Notes: generated by a model not told the origin, from the letters alone. A DNA stretch of 64,000 bases from Mallotus nudiflorus (GCA_947683625.1 CANTUR010000195.1:1178001-1242000), one strand, 5' to 3'. Shown: positions 35,100 through 46,850, counted from the stretch's first letter. Made by a program: numbers and translations.

Positions 35100-35333
35100 G
35101 ATGTTATTTATTAGTAGAGATTGAAGGAGGAGGAGGAGGAGGAGCCAGGCATGTGGCTCATTGATGGGTGATGTGGCAATTACAAGAGCCACTAATAGTG
35201 ATTTAATGCCTTTGTCAAAGAGAGGGGCATAAAATCAATAAAACTTAATTTTTAAGTATAATTGAGCTAAAAATTAATTTAGGGACATATATGAGCTTGT
35301 GGGTATACTTTAAGGGCAAAAATGCACTTTATC
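35100..35333 (+). repeat. Dispersed repeat R, U2 copy
   Basis: Aligned with 765-998 in the same orientation, including the GGAGGAGGAGGAGGAG stretch near 35128 and the ending aaaatgcactttatc. Confidence 0.65.
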
Positions 35334-36157
35334 CTTTAATGGGAATGCAGATGCAATGTATTTTACTACTAGCAGTACAGAAAGATTGGTTCTCCTATTT
35401 TCTTTTAAAATTTTAAACTTTTTCCTTTTAATGTTAGTTGTAATCATTTTATTTCTCCTATTTTATCAGCATAAACTTAAAATCTAATCATTTCATTCCA
35501 TTTTTTCTTTGTTCTTATATTATTATTCATAAAATAATGAAAAATATGAATATTATCCTGTACTTTAATTCAATTTTTAATTATATTTTATTTTCAAAGA
35601 TATATTATCTGTAAAAAAATAATTAAAATTCAAAGTATCAACGTTCAACTTTTTAGCTTAGAGATTGCAAAATTATAGAATTGACACAAAAACATCTCCC
35701 TTTCCCAAAATTGCAAGAAGTTAAAATTGACATATGACACAAGAAGCCAAAGTCAATTCCATGGCATTCGCAATTACAACTTTTATTTATTTATTTATTA
35801 TTTATAATTATGAAAATAATTTAAAAATATTATATTAAAAATTATCAGGATTGCATTTAGACTGATTACGAGAGAATCCATAACAAACAACAGAGCTAAT
35901 TTGAACAGCTTAAATAGTAGCAAAACTGAGCAAAGAGTTGGACAATTTCAAACCTAAAAAATATTTAATTTGTTGAGAACCCAGTTCAACCATTAATAGA
36001 AGCTTAAAAAAAGACTACATTAATATAATAATAGTTACAGGAAGAGTTGGGTTTGCCTTAACTGTATTAATATTTGACGAAACCCTCACAAGAACATTAA
36101 TGTCTATTCAAATTTTTCTATCTACCTACTTCTGAAAAATTAACATCATGAGCATGT
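35334..36157. other. Noncoding flank D, U2 copy (internally deleted)
   Basis: AT-rich, no gene supported. Matches 999-2185 except that the sequence goes from attaaaaattat directly to caggattgcatttag near 35850, losing the segment with the gcccatcacataat and gttggtgtgagc anchors. Confidence 0.7.
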
Positions 36158-36996
36158 CTATTGCTGTGATTCAATCATGGCAACGATCACTGTAATATCA
36201 TCATACTTGCCACCTTCATGCTTGTATCCGGCCCTCTCAGCCGCTGTACGAAACGGAGAGAAGTACTCATCATCAAGAGCGTTAAACAGTGAATTCTCTG
36301 CGATCGTCCAACGATTCAGGCTCCATCTCCGTCTGAGCAAAGATTTCAACAACTTCAAGTGGAAATATATTATCAAGCCACCCATCTGTGCCTGCAATGA
36401 CAATGTCTCCAGCTTTCACTTCCACCTTATCCTTATAAGCCAAAATCTGGTGAATCACGCGTTATCCCCAGCTGATACGGGCAATTGAAACCGCACTATT
36501 GCACCGGCGATTTGTACAATAACTTTCTGTCTCTGAAGACCATGAACCCACTATCGCCGACGTTCGCAAACTTCAAGAAATTGTCATCGGTGATAGTTAT
36601 AATGCAAGCAGTAGATGATCCCTTTGAAAAAGTGTTGAGATAAGCTTCTTCCAGGACTCGTCCTGGATTGACGAACCCTTTAGCCTCTTTGCTTAAAACC
36701 GCCAAGCAATTGTTCAGGAGCTCTCTTGCGTATTTTCCAGCGTCGATCCCTTTCTTGACCCAACCGCCGACTCCATCGGTGACACCAATCGTGTTCTTTT
36801 CTTTGGAAACGAAGTGGGCGTATTCTCCTAGTGGTTTCTCTGCGTTATATTTAGGCAAGTAAAAAGATCCAACGTTCATCATCAATCTTGGGACGTTGAT
36901 ATGCTGACAATGATGGTACTGAAGAATACTAGTATCATTGTAACATGTAGCGAAAGTAGTAACAGAAGAGGGTGTGAAATTGTGAAGGGAGGACAT
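36158..36996 (-). pseudogene. PP2C pseudogene P2, least decayed copy
   Basis: A single open frame of 166 codons runs from the start at 36996 to 36496, with GVTDGVGGW (metal binding), DAGKYARELL, GSSTACI and LKFANVGDSGF in PP2C order. It resembles plant PP2C 55/80-type phosphatases, probably organellar serine/threonine phosphatases. The frame stops at a TAG where Gln is expected after KSPVQ. It is then hit by an extra T near 36440 and a 5-base loss near 36312. Beyond these the C-terminus is intact: GTDGWLDNIF in one frame and GGKYDDITVIVAMIES in another. Stop at 36158-36160. Three lesions over 839 bp suggest it degraded later or more slowly than its sisters. No intron is visible. Confidence 0.85.
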
Positions 36997-37208
36997 GGTT
37001 ATGGTAAGTGTTGGTCCTGTAGGATAAGAACTTAGGGTTTTTTGCTTAGTGAGGTTTTGAGAAAGAAAGGCTTTGAAAATAGGAAAGAGAGAATGAAATT
37101 GAAGTGAAGTGTGGGCAATGGTATCTTACTGAGAGGTTTTAGCGAGGTTTTGAGAAAGGAAGGTTTTGAAAATAGGAAAGAATTAAAGAGAATTGAAGTG
37201 TTTATTGA

Positions 37209-37213
37209 TGATC
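37209..37213. other. Empty copia target site in U2
   Basis: ctgtt in gatctgtttccttaaaac. In U1, U3 and U4 a copia LTR starts just after the matching five bases, and in U1 and U3 the same tccttaaaa-type sequence resumes beyond the 3' LTR. Confidence 0.85.
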
Positions 37214-38165
37214 TGTTTCCTTAAAACTTGGCCATAAAGGAAAATGAACTTACACTTACAGAGTGATACACTCAAATCCTAGCGCAATTCAGATTTTTAA
37301 AATGTATTGGGTGAGAAATTATAAAATGTCATGTATCATTCTTTAGTTGGAATGCTGAATTAGTTATATTAAAACAATTAGAAAAATAAATATATAAATA
37401 AAGAGTAATGATGGACATGACTACTAGCGAATTAAATTAATAAAATCTAAATATTTAAAAAGAATTAGGTGAGCTCGTCGTACCATAATTTAAATATCTA
37501 TAGTTTATAACTTATTAATTAATTTATATTCTATTTTGGAATAAATTATATTTTCCTCCATGCACTTTTATTGTGTTTTGGATTTTTTACCTACACTTTT
37601 ATTTATATGGATTGAATCCTTATTCTTTTATTCCTCAATACATTAAGCTTTTATTTCTCACAAAGGCATAGGAAATGTACTTAATACCCTTAAAAAAACA
37701 CTCAACTATGGGTCATTTTAATGAAATTTTAGGCTTGCATTGCTATGTGATTATTTGACTCATTTTCAACAATAAAATGGGTGAGAAATTATATAATCGT
37801 CATGTATCATTCTTTAGTTGGAATGCTGAATTAGTTATCTTAAAATAATTAGAAAAATAATTATATAAATAAAGAGTAGTGATGGACATGACTGCTAGCG
37901 AGTAGCAACCTCCATTATCACTAAAAATAAATTATTTTGTCAAACTATGATTATATCTCATTTGTACAAAGAGTTATATAATAGTCAAAGAACACTCATT
38001 TTAATTGGACAATTAATTAAATTAATAAAAAATAAATTCCTAAAAGGAATTAAGTGAACTCATCGTGCCATAATTTAAACACCTATAATTTATAACTAAT
38101 TTATTTATTCATATTCCATTTTTATAATTTTTTTATATGAGATAGAAGAATTAATATAGTAATGG
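37214..38165. other. Noncoding spacer after U2 with an internal direct duplication
   Basis: The block around 37305-37510 is repeated at about 37765-38110; both contain catgtatcattctttagttg then gaatgctgaattagttat. Related single copies lie at 32440-32800 and 56815-57160. No coding frame is supported. Confidence 0.7.
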
Positions 38166-38403
38166 GATAAGGTATATTTTTGACCCTAAAGTATATCCAT
38201 CAGCTCACATATGCCCATAAAATAATTTTTGGCTTAATTATACTCAAAAATTAAGTTCTATTGATTTTTATGCCTCTCTCTTTAATAGAGGTGTTAAATC
38301 ACTATTAGTGGCTGTTGTAATTGCCACATCACCCCATAAAGGGGCCACTTGCTCCGTTCCTCCTCTTTTTCTTCTTCTTCAATTAGTGTCAATAAATAAC
38401 ATC
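38166..38403 (-). repeat. Dispersed repeat R, inverted copy
   Basis: The reverse complement aligns with 765-998: gataaggtatatttttgacc here against ggcaaaaatgcactttatc there, then the tctttaatagagg stretch and the cctcctctttttcttcttc stretch. It sits where flank D would otherwise begin (gatagaagaattaatatag). Confidence 0.7.
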
Positions 38404-38465
38404 ATAAAGAAATAATCCATATATCAAATAAAAAAGGCAAATAAAGGAAAATTCAATATCCCTAG

Positions 38466-39004
38466 TAGGGTTGCATACGGCTCGGAGCAGTTCGAAAAAT
38501 GCAAATTCTCCAGACCTGACCAGAAAGTTGAAGAATTCAAAAATAAATTCTCTGGATACGATAAAAAAATTTGGAGCAATTTGGAATGGAGATTTAATTT
38601 TCCGAAGCAATTCGGAGTGGATATTCGGAGCAAACAAATATTTTAAAATGGTTCGAATATATTTATATATATATACATCCATTTTTAAAAATTTTATTTT
38701 TAGTCTTATTTTGATATTTATATTTTAATAATTTTATAATTTGAACATATAAGATATGATGATTATAAATTTCACTATAAAAATTTATTTTATGCTTTAT
38801 ACATATATGTTGAAAATTAACTATGATGAGTGCATTTATTTTATTTTAAATAATCAATTCATTAGTATTTAAAATGTCAAATATTATGTGTTAAGTTTTA
38901 ATAATAGATTATCTAAAATAAATTATTTGAATATAATTAATTATTAAAATAGTACTAAATTTTACTTGTAACACATATTATAGATTTCTACTATTATCAA
39001 GTAC

Positions 39005-39041
<37 letters not shown>

Positions 39042-39250
39042 CGGTTTTGTTTCTTCGGTTCGGTGAAGTTCGGGACGGTTTAGTTAGGTTCTCGGTTTGA
39101 ACTCATGTTCTCCAGACCTGCTCCAATAAATATTTTTAGGACGGATCAGTTTAGAGAAAGTCAAACGTTCAATAGATATTTTCAATTCTAGAGATTTTCA
39201 GTTTGGTTTTTTGGGATGGTTCGGGTTCTCCAGACCCATGCACAACCCTA
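38466..39250. mobile_element. hAT-like non-autonomous element
   Basis: Imperfect terminal inverted repeats: TAGGGTTGCATACGGCTCGGAG at the left, and the reverse complement of the right end reads TAGGGTTGTGCATGGGTCTGGAG. The flanks tccctagt (38459-38466) and tcaccagt (39252-39259) match at 6 of 8 bases, close to the 8-bp duplication of hAT elements. The interior is AT-rich, with ggttcggtg-type phrases near the ends and a (TA)n run. It codes for nothing. Confidence 0.65.
39009..39048. repeat. (TA)n microsatellite
   Basis: About 20 uninterrupted TA units inside the hAT-like element. Confidence 0.9.
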
Positions 39251-39486
39251 ATCACCAGTAGTAGTTGACACTTTGCTATCTCATCAACGCTTTTCTTCAT
39301 CAATAAATGACTTCCTTCCTTATAAAAAAAACCCAACATAAAAAAATTAACCCAAACACCTTCTTCTTAATTAATTTTTCTTTTTCCTCTTAACAAACTA
39401 AGATCAGGAAGAAAATTTAGGTTTAAATTCTTGGCACTCTTGGCGAGAGTAAGTTCAAGATCATCATCAAAATATATATCTATCAA

Positions 39487-39932
39487 TGGCAGATCAATAG
39501 AGAATCCATCAAGTCTCCCCCGGTCATGATGTGGAGGCACTACAGACACCTACAGTTCCATTAATACCAAGAGACTCCTCTAAGTTCGATCAGAGTGATC
39601 CAGCTACTACCCAACAACCTTATCCTCCCTTTAAGCGTACATTTCCGATTATGCACTCAAAACCACCTAAGAAAAAAAAGTTGTTGCTATCGATGCTTCT
39701 GTTGGACTATTAGTATTCTTTTGCTCCTTATAGTCATCATCAGAATAGTCATTAGAAACCTATACTTAGTTTTTCGTCCAAAGCTACAAGATTATTATAT
39801 TGACAAAGTTTTCCATCCAAAGCTACCAGATTATTCTATTGACAGATTGCATATAACCCAACTAAATGTAACTTCGGATTCAAGCTTATCGGCTGCATTT
39901 GATGTGATTATCATAGTAATGAATCTGAGTTA
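39487..39932 (+). pseudogene. NDR1/HIN1-like (NHL, LEA_2) membrane protein fragment
   Basis: The N-terminus MADQ is followed at once by a stop, then a Pro-rich cytosolic part (TPTVPLIPRDSSK, YPPFKRTFPIMHSKPPKKK). After one extra A in an eight-A run at 39672-39679 the frame shifts to CCYRCFCWTISILLLLIVIIRI, a Cys-rich junction with a membrane segment, and LYLVFRPKL leading into the LEA_2 domain. This is the layout of plant NHL proteins, plasma-membrane proteins linked to pathogen and stress responses. A 39-bp tandem duplication (39772-39810 and 39811-39849) repeats the FRPKL...ID stretch. The frame ends at 39932, where most of the LEA_2 domain should follow, so it is a truncated copy. Bases 39260-39486 upstream hold only leader-like AT-rich sequence. 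Confidence 0.75.
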
Positions 39933-40119
39933 ATTTCTTTTAGTTCAAGCAAAGGTGATTGCTGCTCACTCCACAATACTTTATTTCTTTTAATAACTTT
40001 CTTTCATCTCTACCATTTATTCAAAATTTCCAATTGGTTATTGATAATTTTCATTTGGGCACTCATTATTTTCTATTAATAGATAAAATTCTATGTCAAT
40101 TATTTGAATTTTTCATTAG

Positions 40120-41752
40120 CATAAACTTAAAACCTAACCATTTCATTCCACTTTTTCTTTGTTTTTATTTTATTATCTATAAAATAATAAAAAATATGAA
40201 TAGTATCATGTACTTTAATTTAATTTTTAATTATATTTTATTTTCAAAGATATATTATCCATAAAAAAATAATTAAAATTCAAAGTCTCAACGTACAACA
40301 TTTTAACTTAGAGATTGCAAAATTGTAGAATTGACACAAAAACATCTCCCTTTAGCAAAATTGCAAAAAGTTAAAATTCACATAAGATGCAAGAAGCCAA
40401 AGTCAATTCCATGGTAATTCATAGTTACAACGTTAATTTATTTATTTATTATTTTTATAATTATTAAAATAACTTAAAAAAATATTATATTAAAAACTAT
40501 AAAGACTAGCAATACATTATTCATATGGTTGTTCGTGACATAAACAATTATCCTTTTGCCCATCACAGAATATTATCACATTATTAGGCTAAATTTTTTG
40601 AATTAATTATATATGGCATTCACCATTCATAAATTGGAAACATAAGACCATTTGAAATACAACAAAATCAAAGAAACCACATTTTAATTATCTAAGAGAT
40701 GGGATCAAAGAATCAAATGATTGATGCTTCTATTTAGTTAATCTTTACATCTATCAAGATTTATGATATAGTTGGTGTGAGCAAGCATGAAGCTTCTTTC
40801 ATGGCTATTAAAGCTTGCAGTTAAGTCAAATCGGCATAATTAGAAGTACAAAACACAATCGAACAAATTATCAAGATTGCATTTAGGGGGCGTTTAGTTC
40901 GCATTCCGGAATAGGTATCAGAATTGAAAGGAATGTGAAAGAGAATGGACTTTTGAATAAGATGTTTGGTTTCACTAGGGAATAGTAATGTGAATGAGAA
41001 TCAAATATCATTTAACAACTAAAATTTCTTTTATGAAAAAATATTTTTGTAATTATTTTTTAATATAAAAATTAATATTATAATTATGTACTATAAAATA
41101 TTTATTTATAAAAATATTATTATAATTTTTTTAAAAAAGTATAAAAATTATTTACTTTTGATAAATATTTTTTTATTTAAACATTTAATGCAAAATTTTA
41201 ATAATTTATACATTTCATTTATAAATTTTTAAAATAAATATTAATATTTAAATATTTGACCAACTTATAATTGATTTGACTTGATTATAAATGGAATCAA
41301 AAGTCATTCCCTAAAAACAAGAGGGGAATGGTGATTTCTATTGATGGGGGAATTACATTCCCACTCCCACATCAATTTTAGTCAACCAAACTCTAGAAAT
41401 CAGAATAATTCATTTTGATTCTGATTCACACCCTTATTTTTACCAAATAAATGCTCCCTTACACTGATTACAAGAGAATCCATGACAAACAACAAAACTA
41501 ATTTGAATTGCTTAATTAGTAGTAAAATTGAGCAAGGAGCTTGACCATTTAAAACATAAAAAATATTTGATTTTTTGGAAACCTAGTTCAACCATTAATG
41601 GAATCTTAAAAAAAGACTACATTAATATAATAATAGTTACAGGAAGAGTTGGGTTTGCCTTTTTTGTATTAATATTTGATGAAATCCTTAAAGGAACATT
41701 AATGTCTATCTACCTACTTCTAAAAAAATTAACATTATGAGCATGTCTATTG
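40120..41752. other. Noncoding flank D, U3 copy, with MITE inserted
   Basis: AT-rich and aligned with 1128-2185. The only addition is the MITE at 40886-41458. No gene is supported. Confidence 0.7.
40886..41458. mobile_element. PIF/Harbinger-like MITE, U3 copy
   Basis: 573 bp flanked by TTA on both sides (40883-40885 and 41459-41461). The left terminus GGGGGCGTTTAGTTCG pairs with the right terminus, read in reverse complement as GGGAGCATTTATTTGG. U1 and U2 lack it at the matching base. The interior is noncoding and AT-rich. A TTA duplication and a GGG-starting repeat point to the PIF/Harbinger superfamily. Confidence 0.75.
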
Positions 41753-42587
41753 CTATGATTCAATCGTGGCAATGATCACTATAATATCATCATACTTGCC
41801 ACCTTTATGCTTGTACTTGACCCTCTCAGCAGCTACACTAAATGGAGAAAAGTACTCATCATTAAGAGAGCTAAATAGTGAATTCTCTGCGATCGTCCAA
41901 GCTAGCAATTCAAGCTCCATCTCCGTTTGATAAAAGATTTTAATAACTTCAAATGAAAACATATTATCAAGCTAGCCATCTGTGCCTACATTGATAATGT
42001 CTCCAGCTTGTGATTCCACTTTATCCTTATAAACCAAATATGGAGAGTCATGGGTTATCTCTAGCTGATATGGATAATTGAAACCGCTATGTTGCATTGG
42101 TAACTTGTACAATAACTTCTTATCTTAGAACACCATGAACCCACTATCACTAACATTCATAAACTTTAAGAAATTATGATCGGTGAGAGTTATAATGTAG
42201 TAGTAAATGATCCCTTTAAAAAAGTGATGAGATAAGCTTATTCCAGGACTCGTCCTGGATTAATGAACCCTTTAGCCTCCTTTGTTAAAATTGCCATGTA
42301 ATTGTTGATGAGCTCTCTTGCATATTTTCCATCGTCGATCCCTTTCTTGACCTAACCATCAACTCCATCAGTAACAACGATCGTGTTCTTTTATTTGGAA
42401 ATGAAGTGGGCATCTTCTCCTAATGGTTTCTTCATATTATCTTTAGCAAGTAAAAATATCCAACGTTCATCTTCAATTTTGGGATGTTGATATGCTAATG
42501 ATGATAGTATTGAAGAAGACTAGTATCATTGTAAAATGTAGTGAAAGTAGTAACAGAAGAGGGTCTATAATTGTGGAGGATGGACAT
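41750..42587 (-). pseudogene. PP2C pseudogene P3
   Basis: Start at 42587, matching P2. The C-terminal frame 41962-41753 keeps LELLAWTIAENSLFSSLNDEYFSPF and GGKYDDIIVIIATIES. The Trp after GTDG is a stop (about 41972), the final Gln codons are replaced by an earlier stop, and a stop replaces the Cys of HHCQH in the N-terminal part. Further indels lie near 42200 and 42440. Upstream, 42588-42790 carries the doubled 5' block seen in the sister copies. Confidence 0.8.
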
Positions 42588-42795
42588 GGTTCTGGTAAGT
42601 GTTAGGGTTTTTTTCTTAGAGGTTTTAGTGAGGTTTATGATAGAAAGGCTTTAAAAATAGGAAAGAGAGAATGAAATTGAAGTGAAGTGTTGGCAATGGT
42701 ATCTTACTAAGAGGTTTTAGCATGGTTTTGAGAAAGGAAGACTTTAAAAATAGAAAATAATTAAACAAAAATGAAGTGTTTATTGATGATTTATT

Positions 42796-43205
42796 TGTTG
42801 GAGTATAAACTTATTTTAGCTCAACAAGTCTTTTGGCCCAAAATCAATCTCTATAATTTTTTGATAGCACCATAAACAAATGGTTAATAAATAATGAAGT
42901 TAGATGCATGCAAGAACAATGAATGTGGTTAATTATTAAGATTAGTTGGTGTGAGAAATTATTAGTTGGGTAGTGGTTAATGGTTAATGGGTGTGAATTG
43001 TAAGTGTATAGTTAGAATTTAATTGTATTTATTTATTTGAATGGTTTAGACTGATTCTCTAGTAGTATAAATAGGGCCTCTTGCAAAGAGGTTTATGTAT
43101 CAAAGAAAAAGAAAAAATAAGAAGTATAAGGAAGCAAAGCTTCTAAATATGTAAAAGTGTTTAAGAGAGTCTAATAAAGATTATTTGAGTGTTTATTGTT
43201 CAATA
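42796..43205 (+). repeat. C2 5' LTR
   Basis: TGTTGGAGTATAAAC to TTCAATA, 410 bp, TATA box at 43066-43073. The primer site tggtattagaac follows at 43209-43220. Confidence 0.9.
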
Positions 43206-43430
43206 AAGTGGTATTAGAACCATATATTGGCCTATAGTATACCAAATCGAAGCTCTTAGAAAGATGAATCCAATGCCGCTTAAATCATCCCAATCGGAGG
43301 TCAGATTCGGTGCCAATCATCGCTGGAAGTTTACTGCCAGAATTCCAATCAACTTACTAATTTCAAGTTGAGTTAAGGAGCTGAGTCGTTAAGCTAAGTC
43401 AAGCTGAGTAGTGACACCAAGTCAAGCTAA

Positions 43431-43520
43431 GCCATTGATCGAGCTGTCAAGCCATTGACTAAGTTGTTGAGCCGTTGACTGAGCAGTTGAGTTGTTGATC
43501 GAGTTGTAGGGCCGTTGAAT
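43431..43520 (+). repeat. 20-bp tandem repeat in the C2 leader
   Basis: About 4.5 units of the form aagccattgactaagttgtt, the same array as in C1. Confidence 0.8.
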
Positions 43521-43608
43521 TTTTAACTAGAGTCCATCTTAAGGTTTTTTTATGTTTTGAATCCATCTGTGCAATTAGATTTTGTAAATTCTTTCCATAT
43601 TAAGCAAT

Positions 43609-44560
43609 ATGGCAAATAATATGGCATCCTTCCAAGTTTAAATACTGAACAACAATAATTATGATAATTGGAGTATCAAAATAAAGGCTCTCCTTGGTGC
43701 ACATAATGTTTGGGATATCATAAAGAAATACTATAGTGAACCAGAAAATAAGGCATCATTATCCCAGTCTGAAAAGGATAGTTTAAAAGATTTAAGAAAA
43801 AAGGACAAGAAAGCTCTTTTTCTAATCTATCAAGCCTTAGATGATGACATTTTTAAGAAAATTTTAGATAAAACCTCTACTAAACAAGCATGAGAGAAGT
43901 TGAAAACATAATATAAAGGAGAAGAAAAAGTAAAGAAGGTGTGTCTTCAAACTTTAAGAGGAGAGTTTGAATCTTTGCACATGAAAGGTGGTGAGTCGAT
44001 GTCTGATTATTTTCCCAAAATTTTGAATATTTATAAATAGCTAAAAACAAATAGTGAAAAGCTAGAAGATGTGAGAATAATGGAAAAGATACTCCACTTA
44101 TTAGACCCAAAGTTTGAGCATATTTTTTGTAACTATATAAGAGACTAAAGACTTAGAGGAAATGAAGATTAAGCAGCTTCTAGGCTCATTACAAGCCTAT
44201 AAAGAGAAGCACAAGAAGCAACAAGGAACCACTGAGTAACTCCTTAAACTGCAGCTTAAAGATATGCATGAAAGCCAAGGCAATGAAAGAAGTCAACATG
44301 GCCAAGGTAGAGGCAGAAGTCATGGATAAGGTGGAAGTGGTGGTTGTGGACGAGGTTGGAGTTCTTACAATAGCAACTTTAATAACTATGAGAAAGGTGA
44401 AGGTTTTATAAAAATTTATGGGAGAGGCAATCCAAACTCAAGGTATAATAAATCCTAAGTTCAATTTTATAATTGTCAGAATTGTGGGCATTATGCATCA
44501 AAATGCAGAGCTTCCAATAGTAAGATTGAAGAAAAGACCAACTATGTAGAAGTAAAGATT
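43609..44560 (+). pseudogene. C2 gag, broken
   Basis: ATG at 43609 begins MANNMASFQV. The core [27 protein letters not shown] and KQLLGSLQAYKEKHKKQQG are visible. The zinc knuckle CQNCGHYASKC (44476-44508) is intact, unlike in C1. Several stops and frame changes (for example near 43890 and 44130) break the protein. Confidence 0.8.
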
Positions 44561-45130
44561 GATGAGAAGGTAGTGCTACTAGCTTATAGAGATAATGTTG
44601 GCGATCAAGGAAATACTTGGTACCTTTATATCGGTGCAAGCAACCATATGTGTGGAAAAAAAAGTATATTCATAGAACTCAATAAATCAGTGGATGGTAA
44701 TGTTTCCTTTGGTGTTGATTTAGAAGTATCAGTAAAAAGAAGAGGTAACATCCTTATTCATGCTAAAAATGGTAGTCATTAATAATTTTCAATGTCTATC
44801 ATGTGCCTAATATGACATGCAACATTTTGAGCATGAGTCAACTCTTAGAAAAAGGCTATGATTTTTACATAAAAGATTATAATATTTTTATAAAAATGAC
44901 GAAGGAGATTTAATAGCCAAAGTAAAAATGTCAAAGAATAGATTTTTTCTTTGAATATTCAAAACAATGTTGCAAAGTGTTTGAAGGTTTATTACAAAGA
45001 TGCATCATGGTTATGGCAGGTTCGATTTGGGCCCCTTAACTTTGGAAGCTTGGAACTATTATTGAAGAAGAGAATGGTGAGTAGACTACCTTGCATCAAA
45101 CATCTAGATCAATTTTATGAAGGGTGTTAA
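44560..45130 (+). pseudogene. C2 protease and pre-integrase region, cut by G3
   Basis: WYLYIGASNHMCGKKS (44619-44666) has Tyr-Ile where the family has Asp-Thr, so the catalytic Asp is gone. MTCNILSMSQLLEKGYDFY follows after a frame change at 44780. The sequence breaks at 45130, in the region that resumes as GVYLESSSEIAF at about 50540. Confidence 0.8.
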
Positions 45131-45647
45131 TGTAGCAGAAGTCTAGAATAAAAGAGATAAATATTGTGAGCCAGTGAATTATGCACGATTGGCCGTCTAA
45201 CAATCTTCTATAATCTGTTGATTTGTGCATAAATGCCAGGAAATAGGCATCCAAGAATTTGTTGATTCACAAAGAATACTAAATTTATGAAAATAATAAT
45301 CTAATTAATCAATTCAATAAAACCTCTTAAAAAAACTTAAAGAGATAAATAAATAGTGTTTAGAGAAAAACCCTAGCTGAAAGAATGCAAAAGCCAAAAA
45401 AACCCCAAAAAATAATATAAAAGTTCAGACTAATATATGAAGCCCTAAATGATGGAATTTGGGCATGAAGCTACAATGTTATAGGTATAACATGTAATAC
45501 TTATTGTAGAGCTTTAAACTATCTTCATTTTGATATATCATTGGCCTTGTAATTCCTCCAGACCCAATAGTTAGAGCCATTAGAAGCTTAGGTGAGCACT
45601 CTCCTTTTGTCAAGACCATCCATAAATGCCAATGCAATTTGGTCCAC
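45131..45647 (-). repeat. G3 3' LTR
   Basis: Aligned with 50032-50536. The last codons of pol (45588-45647) lie inside this LTR, and the matching part of the 5' LTR carries the same translated phrase, LAFMDGLD. Confidence 0.8.
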
Positions 45648-46850
45648 CTCATTCCATCTAGGTGACAAAAAATTCAGCCTTGAATTTGACACAGCATCAT
45701 CATCAAAAGAATCTTTAGTGAAAGGAATTAGATGTTTCACATTAAACACATTTGCAATGCGAATATGGCTATGCAGTTTTAGATAATAAACATTGGGATT
45801 GATCTTCTCTAGCACCTCCACTGGTCCATTCTTTTTTATAGAGAGTTTATTATACTCCACAGCTGGAAAGTGATCTTTAGTAAGGACTGCCCATACAAAA
45901 TCACACACCTCAGACTCCAAATGCCTGTGGTTTTTATTTGTAATCTGCTTGTATTTATAGTTGGCAGTAGATAGATTTTTAAAAACTATCTTGCATACAT
46001 CCTACAATCCTTTAACAAAATCTACTACTTTCCCATGGACCCTCATCTTACTAAGTAGGGACATTAAGTTAAGAGGACCTTTAAGCTGAACTAAATAAAC
46101 AACCTAAAAAGGATTGAAACATGTACTTCAATTAATAGCATGGTTGTGAGCAAATTCTGCCTGACATAATTTTTGATCCCAACCCTTCATATAATCCCCA
46201 ACTAGGAAACACAACAAGTTTCCCATGATCTATTCACCACCTCAGTCTGCCCATCTGTTTGAGGGAGATAAGCACTGCTGAAATTTAGTTGAGTATTGAC
46301 CATCTTCCACAGGCTATACCAAAAGTGACAAAGGAAATGGTATCTCTATTAAAGACAATAAGGGTAGGCAACCCATGAAGATGATACACTTCTTGAAAGA
46401 ACAATTGTGCCACATTTACAACATCTATAGTCTTTTTACAAGGAATAAAGTGAACCTTCTTAGAAAATCTATCAACAATAATAAAGAAGGAATCATTACC
46501 TCGCTATGTTCACGGTAACTCTAACACAAAATCCATGCTAATATAGTCTAAGGTTGAGAAGGGACTGGTAAAGGCATGTAAAGCCCTCCATTTTGTGGCT
46601 GACCCCTTGGAAACTTGATAGATTTTGCACCTTTGCACATACTTTTCAACCTCTTTATGAATTAAAGGCCAAAAGTAGGAGGCCTAAATTAATTGTAAAG
46701 TCTTATCTCTGCCAACGTGCCTTTCTCTATACAATTCCTTAATTATCTATAAGCGAAGGCTACAATATAGAATATACATATGGTTATAATTAAATAAAAA
46801 CCCATCTTGCATCAAAAATTCTATTTTCCTCCCAGCCTGCACATCTTGCA
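45588..46850 (-). pseudogene. G3 integrase and C-terminal domain
   Basis: The C-terminal frame 45920-45588 contains FPAVEYNKLSIKKNGPVEVLEKINPN, KLHSHIRIANVFNVKHLIPF and SRLNFLSPRWNEVDQIALAFMDGLD. Upstream on the minus strand, core pieces such as KIYQVSKGSATKWRALH and LDYISMDFVLELP are readable near 46520-46625, with stops. No clear type I chromodomain is seen. Confidence 0.7.

Larger units (their letters stand above)
34454..37213. repeat. Segmental duplication unit U2
   Basis: Carries DPE2-like fragment, repeat R, a shortened flank D and PP2C copy P2, and has neither MITE nor copia. At 37209-37213 it keeps the uninterrupted site gatctgtttccttaaaac that is split by copia in the other three units. 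Its flank D lacks about 380 bp present in U1 (compare 1500-1870 with the junction near 35845). Confidence 0.85.
40005..42795. repeat. Segmental duplication unit U3
   Basis: Starts tctttcatctctaccatttattc, matching window base 1. It then skips the DPE2-like fragment and repeat R (junction near 40116, between gaattttt and cattagcataaac) and continues with flank D, a MITE and PP2C copy P3. The copia target copy ttatt (42791-42795) closes it. Confidence 0.8.
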
